This document shows, piece by piece, positions 54,075 through 62,837 of a stretch of DNA of 64,000 nt. Every line of letters begins with the position of its first letter. Position 1 is the first letter of the stretch. The position numbers were made by a program, and so were the translations under genes. A model generated the notes under the pieces. It was not told the DNA's origin. It saw only the letters and a list, made by a program, of their open reading frames with translations, and searched no databases. This DNA comes from Paraflavitalea sp. CAU 1676 (GTDB taxonomy: Bacteria > Bacteroidota > Bacteroidia > Chitinophagales > Chitinophagaceae), in assembly GCF_029223285.1 (NCBI RefSeq), contig NZ_JARHUJ010000009.1, positions 310,001-374,000 of the forward strand, read 5' to 3'.

Positions 54075-55022
54075 GTGGATACACCCGAACAGTTGCTGGA
54101 AAAATTCAGGCGCAATGCGTGCACCGAAGCAGAGTTGCAGGCCCTGCACCGCTGGCTCGAAGGAGAAGCAGCCAAAGGTCATCCATATGCCTTTCAGTCC
54201 GAAGCAGAAAGAGAAGCCCTTAAGCGATCGATCAGGAGCAACATTGAAAAGGCGCTCAAGCCAGCAGCGCCTGTAAGACGAATGTCCCGTAACTGGTGGC
54301 GCTATGCTGCGGTGCTCTTTATAGTAATAACCGGTGCAGCCATATTCTACAATATCAACACCAAAGAAAAAATGCCGTTGGCCAGTGGCATTCGCGAAAC
54401 ACGGCAATTTACCCTACCTGATGGCAGTAAAGTATGGCTCAATGCCAATACCCGTTTGCAGTACGCAAAAAACTTTGCCGCCAACAGGTCGGTGTATCTC
54501 GAACAGGGAGAAGCATTCTTCGAAGTACAGCACGATACATTGCATCCCTTCCGGGTGTATTGTAACGAAGTATATACACAGGTATTGGGAACCTCATTTT
54601 CCGTTAAGCGGCTCGCCGGTAACGATGTAAAAGTGAGTGTCGTCACGGGCAAAGTAAAGGTTTTCAACAAAGCTGCTGCGTTGGCTGTCCTTACGCCGGG
54701 CATGGGCATACACTACTCAGCAATGGCCGATAGCTCCACCGGTACAAAAATTACCAGTCAGGAAGCAAAAGGATGGATAGAAGGCGATATCATACTCTCG
54801 GGGGCGTCCATTCAGGATATCAGCCAGTTGCTTACCAATAACTATAATGTTCAAGTGGCTATCGAAACCACCAGACATACTTCCCATAATATCTATTTAC
54901 ACATCAATAAAGACATCCCCTTATCCGGGTTACTCGAAATACTTAACCTTATCGGAGCAGAGCACCAGCTGCAATTCACGCAATCCGACAATACCATTCA
55001 TATCACGGATAAGCTAAACTAA
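54075..55022 (+). CDS. FecR-family anti-sigma factor
   Basis: 315 residues from a GTG at 54075 (MDTPEQLLEKFRRNACTEAEL); a stop codon upstream in frame leaves no ATG. The N-terminal ~75 residues are the cytoplasmic anti-sigma part (CTEAELQALHRWLEGEAAK). One transmembrane helix (NWWRYAAVLFIVITGAAIFY) follows, then the periplasmic FecR domain with the family signature TLPDGSKVWLNANTRLQY and RSVYLEQGEAFFEV, VLGTSFSVKRL. The C-terminal domain (ITSQEAKGWIEGDIILSGASIQDI) meets the STN domain of the SusC partner. The SusC start is 7 bases after this stop, so they are co-transcribed. Confidence 0.92.
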   Translation: MDTPEQLLEKFRRNACTEAELQALHRWLEGEAAKGHPYAFQSEAEREALKRSIRSNIEKALKPAAPVRRMSRNWWRYAAVLFIVITGAAIFYNINTKEKMPLASGIRETRQFTLPDGSKVWLNANTRLQYAKNFAANRSVYLEQGEAFFEVQHDTLHPFRVYCNEVYTQVLGTSFSVKRLAGNDVKVSVVTGKVKVFNKAAALAVLTPGMGIHYSAMADSSTGTKITSQEAKGWIEGDIILSGASIQDISQLLTNNYNVQVAIETTRHTSHNIYLHINKDIPLSGLLEILNLIGAEHQLQFTQSDNTIHITDKLN

Positions 55023-55029
55023 ACATCAT

Positions 55030-58000
55030 ATGAACCTTAGAAAGCGATTGGCGAAAGCACCACAAGTGCTTTCGGTAGGGCTCTTATTGTCCTGTACGGG
55101 CATAGCTGGCATCATCATGCCATTGCACTCACATGCCCAGTCTTCTGCCGCGACGACCAGTCAGAAAGTACCCCTGAAGAAATTGCTGGACTCTCTATCC
55201 GGCAAATCGCCCGTCAGGTTTGCCTACGACCGGGAGTTGATCGAAAAGTACAGCCTCCGCGTTCCCGCTGGCTTTAAGCTGGAGGTAAACGAACTCTTAG
55301 GGCTCATCAGGTCGCAGACCGATCTTGGGGTAGAACAGAAACACAATACCATCGTACTCTTCAGCAAGGGAAACGACGACCGGTCCGGGCAGGCAGAAGA
55401 CCCGGGAACATCCACGGCCGGTGATCAGCAACATAAAGTGACCGGTACCGTGAGAGCTGGCAACGATCCTCTCGAGGGAGTCTCGGTATCTGTACAAGGC
55501 CAACCCGGTGGCGTGCTCACCAATGCGTCCGGTGTATTCACGATAGCAGTGCCCAACAACAGTGCCGTGCTGCTGTTCTCCATAGTGGGTTATCAATCGC
55601 GCCAGCTGGTGGTTGGCAACGATCTGCAACTGGAAGTGCAGCTTGAAAAAGCCAGCACTTACCTGGATCAGGTGGTCGTGGTAGGATACGGAACCCAGAA
55701 AAGAACACACCTTACCGGCGCCGTGTCGCAAGTGCCGCTCGATAAAGCCGAATCAAGGTCATTCAACAATCCCGCCGAAATGTTGCAGGGCAAAGTGCCC
55801 GGGGTTGTCGTGCAGAACGAGGGCGGCGATCCTACGGTCGCTCCGCGCATCAATATCCGTGGTCTTGGTGGTATCAACGGAGAATCTGTATTGTGGGTAG
55901 TGGATGGAGTCATTACCCCCGGCGGTCCCCCCAACCCGGCCGATGTAGAATCCATGACCGTATTGAAGGATGCCTCTGCTGCCATCTATGGAGCTCGCGC
56001 CTCCGGCGGCGTTATACTCGTCACAACCCGCAAAGGCCGCGCCAACAGGAGCCAGGTCAATGTGGATGTGAAGTATGGAATTCAGTCGCCCTGGAAAAAG
56101 CTCCAACCGCTTAATGCCAGCGACTATGCCGATATCAGCAATCTGGCTGCAGACAATGCCGGCCAGCCACGCAAAGATGTATTCGACGCCACCAAAAACC
56201 CCGATGGGCGCATCACCCGCACCAACTGGATGGATGAAGTGTTCCGTACAGGCTACATCCAGGACTACAACGTGAGCGTAAGTGGTGGCAGCGATAAATC
56301 TGTACACTACATGTCATTCGGTTATCGCCACAACGATGCCATCCTGCTCAATACCCAAACCGACCGTTTCAACTTCAGGTTGAACAGCTCTTTCACCGTC
56401 AATAAATGGTTGAAGATCGGTGAGAACCTTTCGTATCAATATACCAAAGGCAATGGCGCCAATACCAACAGCGCCTATGAAGGAGCCATCATCTCGGCCA
56501 TATTTTATCCACCCAACGTTACGCCCTACAAGGCAGATGGGTCCTTCAACGGACTTCCCGAAGCCTGGGCTGGTTCCTACGGTGATGTGATCAACCCGGT
56601 CGCTTATCTCCAACGGATCGATATTCATAACCCTACCCACGTATTCGTGATCAACCCCTATCTCGAAATAGGTATCCTCCGGGGTTTGAATTTCCGCTCC
56701 AACCTGGGTATCACTAAAAGGTTCTCGACCTGGAAAGAGTTCAGGCCCAAAGTGCTCGAGCCCGGCAAACGCAACCTGAGCAACGAACTGTTTCAAAGCG
56801 GTGGCCCCGGCTCTACCATCCTTGCCGAGCAAACACTTAATTACAATACCAGCATAGCAGGTGAACACAATATCACTGCGGTAGCCGGCTATACTTATCA
56901 GAAAGACGTGGATGAATCCTATTCCATCAACGTAAAGAATTTCGATGACGAGCGCGAAGAACTTCGCTATTTCCAGAACGCCGTGGATTATTTTAAGCCC
57001 GGTAGCGGCAAAAGCGAATCGGCCCTCATATCCTACTTAGCGAGAATAACCTATGATTACCAGGATAAATACCTCCTTACTGCCATCGTGCGCCGCGACG
57101 GAACATCCAAACTCGGGGCCGACAACCGGTGGGAGGTATACCCTTCTGTTTCAGCAGGCTGGCGCATCAGCCAGGAGAAATTCATGAGCAACATCAAATG
57201 GCTCAGCGACCTCAAACTGCGCGGCAGCTATGGCGTATTGGGTAACCTCGGCAGTCTCGATAACGTAGCCATCAATGTACCGCTGTCGACCGTGTCGGCT
57301 TACCTCGGACAAAATCCCGTACAGGTATTCGGCCTGGCACAAAATGGCCTGTCCAATCCCAACCTCCGTTGGGCAAAGTCCAAACAAACCAATATCGGGA
57401 TAGACATGGCTGCACTGAACAACCGCATCACCTTCTCGGCCGACTATTTCATCAAGCGCACCCAGGATATGCTGCTGAAGCCTGCTCCTACTGTTACGCT
57501 TGGTGTATCAGACGGCGCCTGGAAGAATGCGGGAGAAGCTGAAGACAAAGGCATCGAACTCAACCTGGGCTACAACAGCGCACCCGGTAAAGCCTTCCAG
57601 TATTCAGTGAACGTGAGTGCCACCCGCATCAGCAATAAACTGCTCTCCCTTTCCAACGACCTGCCAGTCATCACTGGGTATTCCAATGTGCGTGCCACCC
57701 TCGATCCCGTACGTTCTGCACCCGGCGAAGCATTGTACAGCTATTATGTGGTCCGCACCAACGGCCTTTTCAAATCGCAGGAAGAAGTGAATGCCTATAA
57801 GAACAAGGACGGCAACCTCATACAGCCCAATGCAAAACCCGGCGATCTCCGTTTCATCGATAAAGATGGCGACGGCACCATCGACAACGACGATAAAGAA
57901 TACATTGGCAATGCCTATCCCGATTTCAGCTATGGCATCAGCTTCAACGCTTCCTACAAGAATTTCGACCTTAACCTGTTTGCACAAGGGGTACAAGGCA

Positions 58001-58410
58001 ACAAGCTGTTCAATGGTCTGAAGTTTACCGGCCTCAATGCCGCCATACAGGGTTACAATATGCTCGATGACATCAAAGGAGCCTGGACCCCGCAGAATCC
58101 CAATGCTGATATACCCCGCGTATCGTACAGCGATGCCAATGGCAACTTTGGGACAACCTCCGATTGGTACATAGAAAAGGGATCTTATCTCCGTATCAAG
58201 AACATTACCCTCGGTTACACACTGCCGGCCCGCCTGTCCGAAAAAATGCAGGTACGGTCAGTGCGCCTGTACGTAACCGGCAACAACGTACTCACGATCA
58301 CCAAGTATACCGGGTTCGATCCCGAAGTGGGGATGGATGAGTTTGGCATCGATAAAGGCCGCTATCCGCAGGCCCGCGCCGTATTCTTTGGCCTCAATGT
58401 AAATTTCTAA
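55030..58410 (+). CDS. SusC family TonB-dependent transporter with N-terminal STN domain
   Basis: 1126-residue outer-membrane transporter and signal transducer. Signal peptide to about residue 37 (HSHAQ). Residues ~45-110 form the STN domain (VPLKKLLDSLSGKSPVRFAYDRELIEKY, VEQKHNTIVLF), which relays substrate binding to FecR. Residues ~135-215 are the carboxypeptidase-regulatory-like domain (VTGTVRAGNDPLEGVSVSV), then QVVVVGYGTQKR and a plug (MLQGKVPGVVVQNEGG, LWVVDGVI, LKDASAAIYGARASGGVILVTTRKG). The barrel includes a calcium-loop-like DKDGDGTIDNDD near 945-956 and ends VFFGLNVNF. It belongs to the ECF/FecR-controlled class of PULs and pairs with the SusD gene 19 bases on. Confidence 0.95.
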   Translation: MNLRKRLAKAPQVLSVGLLLSCTGIAGIIMPLHSHAQSSAATTSQKVPLKKLLDSLSGKSPVRFAYDRELIEKYSLRVPAGFKLEVNELLGLIRSQTDLGVEQKHNTIVLFSKGNDDRSGQAEDPGTSTAGDQQHKVTGTVRAGNDPLEGVSVSVQGQPGGVLTNASGVFTIAVPNNSAVLLFSIVGYQSRQLVVGNDLQLEVQLEKASTYLDQVVVVGYGTQKRTHLTGAVSQVPLDKAESRSFNNPAEMLQGKVPGVVVQNEGGDPTVAPRINIRGLGGINGESVLWVVDGVITPGGPPNPADVESMTVLKDASAAIYGARASGGVILVTTRKGRANRSQVNVDVKYGIQSPWKKLQPLNASDYADISNLAADNAGQPRKDVFDATKNPDGRITRTNWMDEVFRTGYIQDYNVSVSGGSDKSVHYMSFGYRHNDAILLNTQTDRFNFRLNSSFTVNKWLKIGENLSYQYTKGNGANTNSAYEGAIISAIFYPPNVTPYKADGSFNGLPEAWAGSYGDVINPVAYLQRIDIHNPTHVFVINPYLEIGILRGLNFRSNLGITKRFSTWKEFRPKVLEPGKRNLSNELFQSGGPGSTILAEQTLNYNTSIAGEHNITAVAGYTYQKDVDESYSINVKNFDDEREELRYFQNAVDYFKPGSGKSESALISYLARITYDYQDKYLLTAIVRRDGTSKLGADNRWEVYPSVSAGWRISQEKFMSNIKWLSDLKLRGSYGVLGNLGSLDNVAINVPLSTVSAYLGQNPVQVFGLAQNGLSNPNLRWAKSKQTNIGIDMAALNNRITFSADYFIKRTQDMLLKPAPTVTLGVSDGAWKNAGEAEDKGIELNLGYNSAPGKAFQYSVNVSATRISNKLLSLSNDLPVITGYSNVRATLDPVRSAPGEALYSYYVVRTNGLFKSQEEVNAYKNKDGNLIQPNAKPGDLRFIDKDGDGTIDNDDKEYIGNAYPDFSYGISFNASYKNFDLNLFAQGVQGNKLFNGLKFTGLNAAIQGYNMLDDIKGAWTPQNPNADIPRVSYSDANGNFGTTSDWYIEKGSYLRIKNITLGYTLPARLSEKMQVRSVRLYVTGNNVLTITKYTGFDPEVGMDEFGIDKGRYPQARAVFFGLNVNF

Positions 58411-58429
58411 ACCAGCACAAAAAAGAACC

Positions 58430-59926
58430 ATGCGTAACAGAAATATAGTAATGTCGGCCCTGCTGATAAGTTTGCTGGGAGCCGGTTGTAGCAAAACTGC
58501 CCTCGACATAACGCCCGAAGGAACACCCACCAGTGGTAACTTCTGGAAAACCGAAGCCGATGCCGTAAAGGCGGCCAATGCCCTATATGAACAGTTTGAT
58601 GGAGAAGAGTTCTACGGCAGGGGATACATGTGGTATATCAATGCCAGCGACGATATGGTCACCGGTCGCAGCAATGCACAGGCAGAAAATATCAAGAACT
58701 TCAATAAGGCATTCAATGGCGGATCATACACCCGCGATCAATGGAAAATGCGTTACATCGTGATCAAACGCGCCAACGATATCATATTGAATGTGCCAAA
58801 GATCACCATGAACGAAGACCTCAGAAAGCGCATCCTCGGCGAGGCTTATTTCCTCAGCGGGCTGATGTACTTTCAATTGGCCTACAACTATGGCGATGAT
58901 AAAATGGGCGTGCCCATCGTAGATCGCACTAAGCCCGAAGAAACCCTCATACCAAGAGCTGCCAACGTTGCCGCCAATTATGCGTACATCGAACAGGAAC
59001 TTCTCAAAGCAGCCGACCTGCTCCCTTACTTCAACGAACTTAAGCCCGAAGATTATGGCCGCGCCCACAAAACCGCTGCCTGGGCCTTCCTGGCTAAGAC
59101 GGCCTTGTACAAAAAGGATTGGGCCAATGCCGAAAAATATGCCGCGCTGGTCATAGCCAGTAATAAGCACGACCTGGTAAAGCCATTCAAGCAGGCGTTT
59201 ACCATCGCCAATAACTGGTCGCCCGAATACATCTGGTCGGCCCTGTCCAATACCCGTTGGGGAAGTATCCTGCCGGGCGTAATGCTCGAAAACAAAGGTT
59301 GGGGCAAATACAATGGATGGGGATACTATCAACCCACCAAAGAACTGTACGATTCCTATGAGCCGGGCGATCAACGCCGGGAGGTGACCATCCTTAAAAC
59401 GGGCGATAAGTTCCTCTTCTGGGGCGATAGCGTCGTGTATGGCTCAGCCAACAGTCTCACCGGTTATCAGTTCAATAAATACATGGAGCCATTTGGTTAT
59501 AAAGACGGCACGCAGCTGAATCCCGATGGAAACCATCCCACTACCAACCTCAATGTGCCGCTCATGCGTTATGCAGAGGTGTTGCTGATCATGGCCGAAG
59601 CAAAGCTCATGCAAAACAAGAATGCCGATGCCGAGATCAATAAAGTAAGGGCGCGTGCCGGGTTAACACCGCTCACCAATGCCACCATGGCCAATCTTAA
59701 ACGCGAAAGAAGAAGTGAACTGGCAGGCGAATGGTCCAATCGTCATTTCGACCTGGTACGATGGGGAGATGCGAAAGCAGCTTATGCGCAGCCGCTCCAT
59801 CATTTGAACGGGTCGATCGTGTGGCCCGCCCGGAATTTTGATCCTGCTATCCACCATATCTGGCCGGTGCCTCAGTCGGCCATCGACAACGGGGGAGGCA
59901 TCATCAAGCAAAACTTTGGCTGGTAA
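58430..59926 (+). CDS. SusD family lipoprotein (ECF-controlled pair)
   Basis: 498-residue surface lipoprotein with lipobox LLGAGC (Cys20). Canonical SusD features: SKTALDITPEGTPTSGNFWKTEADAVKAANALYEQF at the N-terminus, AYFLSGLMYFQLAYNYGD, VPLMRYAEVLLIMAEAKLMQNKNADAEINKVRARAGL and the C-terminal RRSELAGEWSNRHFDLVRWGDA followed by IHHIWPVPQSAIDNGGGIIKQNFGW. It forms the lid of the preceding SusC. No glycosidase genes follow; the cassette ends in a terminator, so the ligand must be handled by enzymes encoded elsewhere or may be a non-polysaccharide. Confidence 0.95.
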   Translation: MRNRNIVMSALLISLLGAGCSKTALDITPEGTPTSGNFWKTEADAVKAANALYEQFDGEEFYGRGYMWYINASDDMVTGRSNAQAENIKNFNKAFNGGSYTRDQWKMRYIVIKRANDIILNVPKITMNEDLRKRILGEAYFLSGLMYFQLAYNYGDDKMGVPIVDRTKPEETLIPRAANVAANYAYIEQELLKAADLLPYFNELKPEDYGRAHKTAAWAFLAKTALYKKDWANAEKYAALVIASNKHDLVKPFKQAFTIANNWSPEYIWSALSNTRWGSILPGVMLENKGWGKYNGWGYYQPTKELYDSYEPGDQRREVTILKTGDKFLFWGDSVVYGSANSLTGYQFNKYMEPFGYKDGTQLNPDGNHPTTNLNVPLMRYAEVLLIMAEAKLMQNKNADAEINKVRARAGLTPLTNATMANLKRERRSELAGEWSNRHFDLVRWGDAKAAYAQPLHHLNGSIVWPARNFDPAIHHIWPVPQSAIDNGGGIIKQNFGW

Positions 59927-59948
59927 TAGAACGTCGCATCCGTACATG

Positions 59949-59988
59949 AAAGCGCCGGTGAGCAGAAGTGCCACCGGCGTTTGTTTTA
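59949..59988 (+). terminator. Rho-independent terminator after the SusD gene
   Basis: CGCCGGTG (59953-59960) pairs with CACCGGCG (59972-59979), 11-base loop, followed by TTTGTTTTA. It lies between the SusD gene (+) and the convergent helicase gene (-). Confidence 0.8.
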
Positions 59989-60013
59989 TGTAACAATGGA
60001 TAGTTGTCAGCTG

Positions 60014-61921
60014 CTATTCATCCACAAACTCCCAGGCACTTTGCCAGGAGTCGTGCTGTTCCGCATAGGAGATAAAGTCAGCATAGAACGGTAGCTGTGA
60101 AAGGGTAGCACTGTCGCCGATCACCACCAGCTTTTTGCGGGCCCTGGTCATCGCCACGTTCATACGTCTCGTATCTGACAGGAAGCCGATCTTGTTGTCG
60201 GAATTGCTTCGCGTCATACCGATATAGACAATATCCCGCTCCTGGCCTTGGAAGCTGTCGATGGTGTTGACCGAAATGCGTCCGTTCAATTCCTTGAGGG
60301 TAGGAGAGTGGATCAGCTGCTCCTTCAGTAGTTCCACTTGTTGTTTATAGGGAGAGATCACTGCAATGCTGGGGAAACTTGCCACTTCATATTGCTTGGA
60401 AAGTTCACCCACCAGTTGGGTAAGATGCCTGAACAGGAAAGCAGCTTCTTCCGGGTTGGTCGTGCTGGTGCCGTCCTGCTTTTCATCAAACCCGCAGCCT
60501 GCCGTATCGATAAAGGCAAGTGGTTTGTCTGCATCGAACAGCACGTGTTTCGCTACCGAACCATGTGCCCTCAGCTTATTGCCATAAAATACCTGCGACG
60601 AATAGCCCATGATGGTTTCGTGCATCCGGTATTGCTCTTCCAGCAGCACTACCGCTTCGGGATGCAGCTGCACACATTTCTCCAGCAGGGTATTGGCCAA
60701 TCCTTTGCGGGCCGCTTCTTCCGATTTAATGGTGGGCGGTAATTGACAATGGTCGCCCGCCAGCACCAGTTTCTGCCCTTTCAGGATAGGTATCCAGCAG
60801 GCTGGCTCCAACGCCTGGCCAGCTTCATCGATCACTACCGTACGGTATTTCAGGTGGCGCACCGTGTAGTGGTTGGCACCTACCAGCGTGGCTGTCACCA
60901 CTTGTGCCTTCGACAACAGATCGGTAGTGATGTATTGTTCGGTGTTCTCCACCTCTTTCATGATCTTGTGCGCCTCATCGAAGAGCGCCTTGCGCTGCTC
61001 CCGTTCCGCCTTCCCAAAGCTGCGCTTGTACTTATGCGCCATATCCTTGTATTGAGAAGCCTGCTTCTTCAGCCGCTTGATCTCCTTCATACTGGGGTGC
61101 TCTGCTGCCTTGCTGTCCAGGGTCAACGAAGCCAGTTTCTCTGATACCCGTGCCGGATTGCCCACCCGTAAAACATTCAAGCCCTCATCGGAGAGCTTCT
61201 CACTCAGCAGATCCACCGCGGCATTGCTGGGAGCCACTACCAATATCTGCTGGGGTTCGTGTTTGATGAGGGCCTTGATGGCCTGTACCAGCGTAGTCGT
61301 TTTACCGGTGCCGGGAGGTCCGTGCACGATGGCGAGATCAGTAGCCGATACTATCTTATGAACTGCCGCCTGTTGCGAAGCATTCAGCGAAGCAATAGGG
61401 TAGGGAAAGAATTCTTTATCGAAAGCGGGGGCGCTTGCACCTGTCAATACCTGGATCAGGCGGCCTTCTTCTTTTTTCTCGCTACGCGCCATAGCGAGTT
61501 TCAAAGCCTGCTGCATTTCATCGTAGCTGTTGTCGTCAAACAGCAGGTCAATGCCGAGTTTGCCATCACGTGCCCAGTCGGGCAACTCATCAGCTCGCAA
61601 AGTGATCTTCAGCTTATTGCCACCCTGAAAAGTGACCACACCTTCTACACGATCCTGTTTGGGATCGTGGTTCGAGAAAAGAGCGGCCGCTGCGCCAAAA
61701 CGCAGCTGGTGTACGATATCCTGGTGGGTAGTGCGCTCCACCTCAACCGATATATAGTCTCCCCGCGTCATTTCCGTATCACGGATAGCGATGGGATACC
61801 AGGTCAGGCCATAGGCCCTGCGCTCGTTTACCGATAAGGTAGCTGCCTGTTGCTGATACAATTGTTTGTCTGCTTCCTGCTCGATCTTCAATAATTCCTG
61901 CAGGCGCTTGAAATATTCCAT
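60014..61921 (-). CDS. IGHMBP2/UPF1-like superfamily 1 helicase
   Basis: 635 residues. An N-terminal beta-barrel-like domain (RGDYISVEVERTTHQDIVHQLRFGAAAALFS) is typical of the IGHMBP2 group. Motifs of SF1B helicases in order: LNASQQAAV, Walker A HGPPGTGKTTTL near residue 200, ILVVAPSNAAVDLLSEKL, TLVGANHYTVRHLKYRTVVIDEAGQALEPACWIPI (DEAG box), LAGDHCQLPPTI, EEQYRMHETIMGYSS, ISVNTIDSFQGQERDIVYIGMTRSN and RRMNVAMTRARKKLVVIGD. Probably a 5'-3' DNA/RNA helicase for nucleic-acid repair or RNA handling. A coiled-coil insertion (KRLKKQASQYKDMAHKYKRSFGKAEREQ) lies between motifs Ia and II. The substrate is not predictable. Confidence 0.93.
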   Translation of the reverse strand: MEYFKRLQELLKIEQEADKQLYQQQAATLSVNERRAYGLTWYPIAIRDTEMTRGDYISVEVERTTHQDIVHQLRFGAAAALFSNHDPKQDRVEGVVTFQGGNKLKITLRADELPDWARDGKLGIDLLFDDNSYDEMQQALKLAMARSEKKEEGRLIQVLTGASAPAFDKEFFPYPIASLNASQQAAVHKIVSATDLAIVHGPPGTGKTTTLVQAIKALIKHEPQQILVVAPSNAAVDLLSEKLSDEGLNVLRVGNPARVSEKLASLTLDSKAAEHPSMKEIKRLKKQASQYKDMAHKYKRSFGKAEREQRKALFDEAHKIMKEVENTEQYITTDLLSKAQVVTATLVGANHYTVRHLKYRTVVIDEAGQALEPACWIPILKGQKLVLAGDHCQLPPTIKSEEAARKGLANTLLEKCVQLHPEAVVLLEEQYRMHETIMGYSSQVFYGNKLRAHGSVAKHVLFDADKPLAFIDTAGCGFDEKQDGTSTTNPEEAAFLFRHLTQLVGELSKQYEVASFPSIAVISPYKQQVELLKEQLIHSPTLKELNGRISVNTIDSFQGQERDIVYIGMTRSNSDNKIGFLSDTRRMNVAMTRARKKLVVIGDSATLSQLPFYADFISYAEQHDSWQSAWEFVDE

Positions 61922-61990
61922 GGGCGCAAAGGTACAATCTTCGGCCTTAAAGGGCTCATTCCGCCCTTTGCGGCTAATTGATTGACGGCC

Positions 61991-62027
61991 ATAGAAAAAG
62001 GGCTTCCCCGCAAGCGGGGAGGCCCTT
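61991..62027 (-). terminator. Rho-independent terminator of the gene at 62049-62651
   Basis: AAGGGCTTCCCCGC (61998-62011) pairs with GCGGGGAGGCCCTT (62014-62027) with a G-U pair and tiny loop AA; an A-run on its left gives a T-run on the minus strand. Confidence 0.8.
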
Positions 62028-62048
62028 ACCGTCTATATCCGTCCCTGA

Positions 62049-62651
62049 TTATTTAAGTGTAGTGAAATAGAAAACCGAGCCGCTGGAGTCTACGCGCACA
62101 ATGATCTGCTTGTTATCCTTTTGCAGTTCTACAAAATAGTTGTCCGCATCGTCAAAAGGTTCGCCAAACAACAACATGTCGGTCTCGTTGGCCTCGTTGT
62201 CGTCGAACAGGATCACTTTTTCGATGGTATAGTCCTTGTATTTCTTTTGGATATAATGTTGCCCGGCTACCGGTACGTCGGAGAATGTCTTCACCGCAGT
62301 AGTACCTACCAGGTTGTTCATGATGTCATAGTAGGCCGTCGTCGTTTGACCGTCTTTCTCGAAAGTCGCTTCATCAAAATATTTGGTGCGCGACCAGGTC
62401 ACGTCTGGCAGCACGCCAAAGTCGATGGCAAACTGCTCTTTCGATTGGTAGCTTACAGCAGGGCCTTCGAGCTTACGAAGTTCCCTGCGCGCTTCCCGTT
62501 TCTCCTCGCGTTTTTCTTTTCGGGTTTCAACAGTATTATGAGTAGTGGAAGAAGGATCCTTGCTTAAACTTGCCAAATCTTCAGTAGGTTGGGCGAGAGC
62601 TGCACTTGTTGTGCTTATGAATGCCAGAGCGGCAATAACCAGCGTTCTCAT
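62049..62651 (-). CDS. Exported protein of unknown function with a charged KR/E-rich segment
   Basis: 200 residues. Signal peptide residues 1-20 (ending AALAQ). Residues ~43-60 are an unusually charged stretch (TRKEKREEKREARRELRKL), probably a single long helix. The rest is beta-rich and PepSY/BLIP-like (FAIDFGVLPDVTWSRTKYFDEATFEKDGQTTTAYYDIMN, IEKVILFDDNE, VELQKDNKQIIVRVDSSGSVFYFTTL), resembling small periplasmic proteins of Bacteroidota. No catalytic motif. It is transcribed alone, followed by a strong terminator. Confidence 0.7.
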   Translation of the reverse strand: MRTLVIAALAFISTTSAALAQPTEDLASLSKDPSSTTHNTVETRKEKREEKREARRELRKLEGPAVSYQSKEQFAIDFGVLPDVTWSRTKYFDEATFEKDGQTTTAYYDIMNNLVGTTAVKTFSDVPVAGQHYIQKKYKDYTIEKVILFDDNEANETDMLLFGEPFDDADNYFVELQKDNKQIIVRVDSSGSVFYFTTLK

Positions 62652-62837
62652 TGTTCTAAAATTTTAATGGTAATAATGAATTGCTGGAATAAAGCTACAG
62701 CTGTTGAATAGCCCGGAAAAGCGGGAGTCGGCTAACAGGCAAAAACGATCGGCGACAGGAGGAATACGAAAGATTGCAATAGACCGGGCTGCTTTCCGAA
62801 TGACTGTTTAGCTGTCTGGTATAAAATAAACGAAGTG

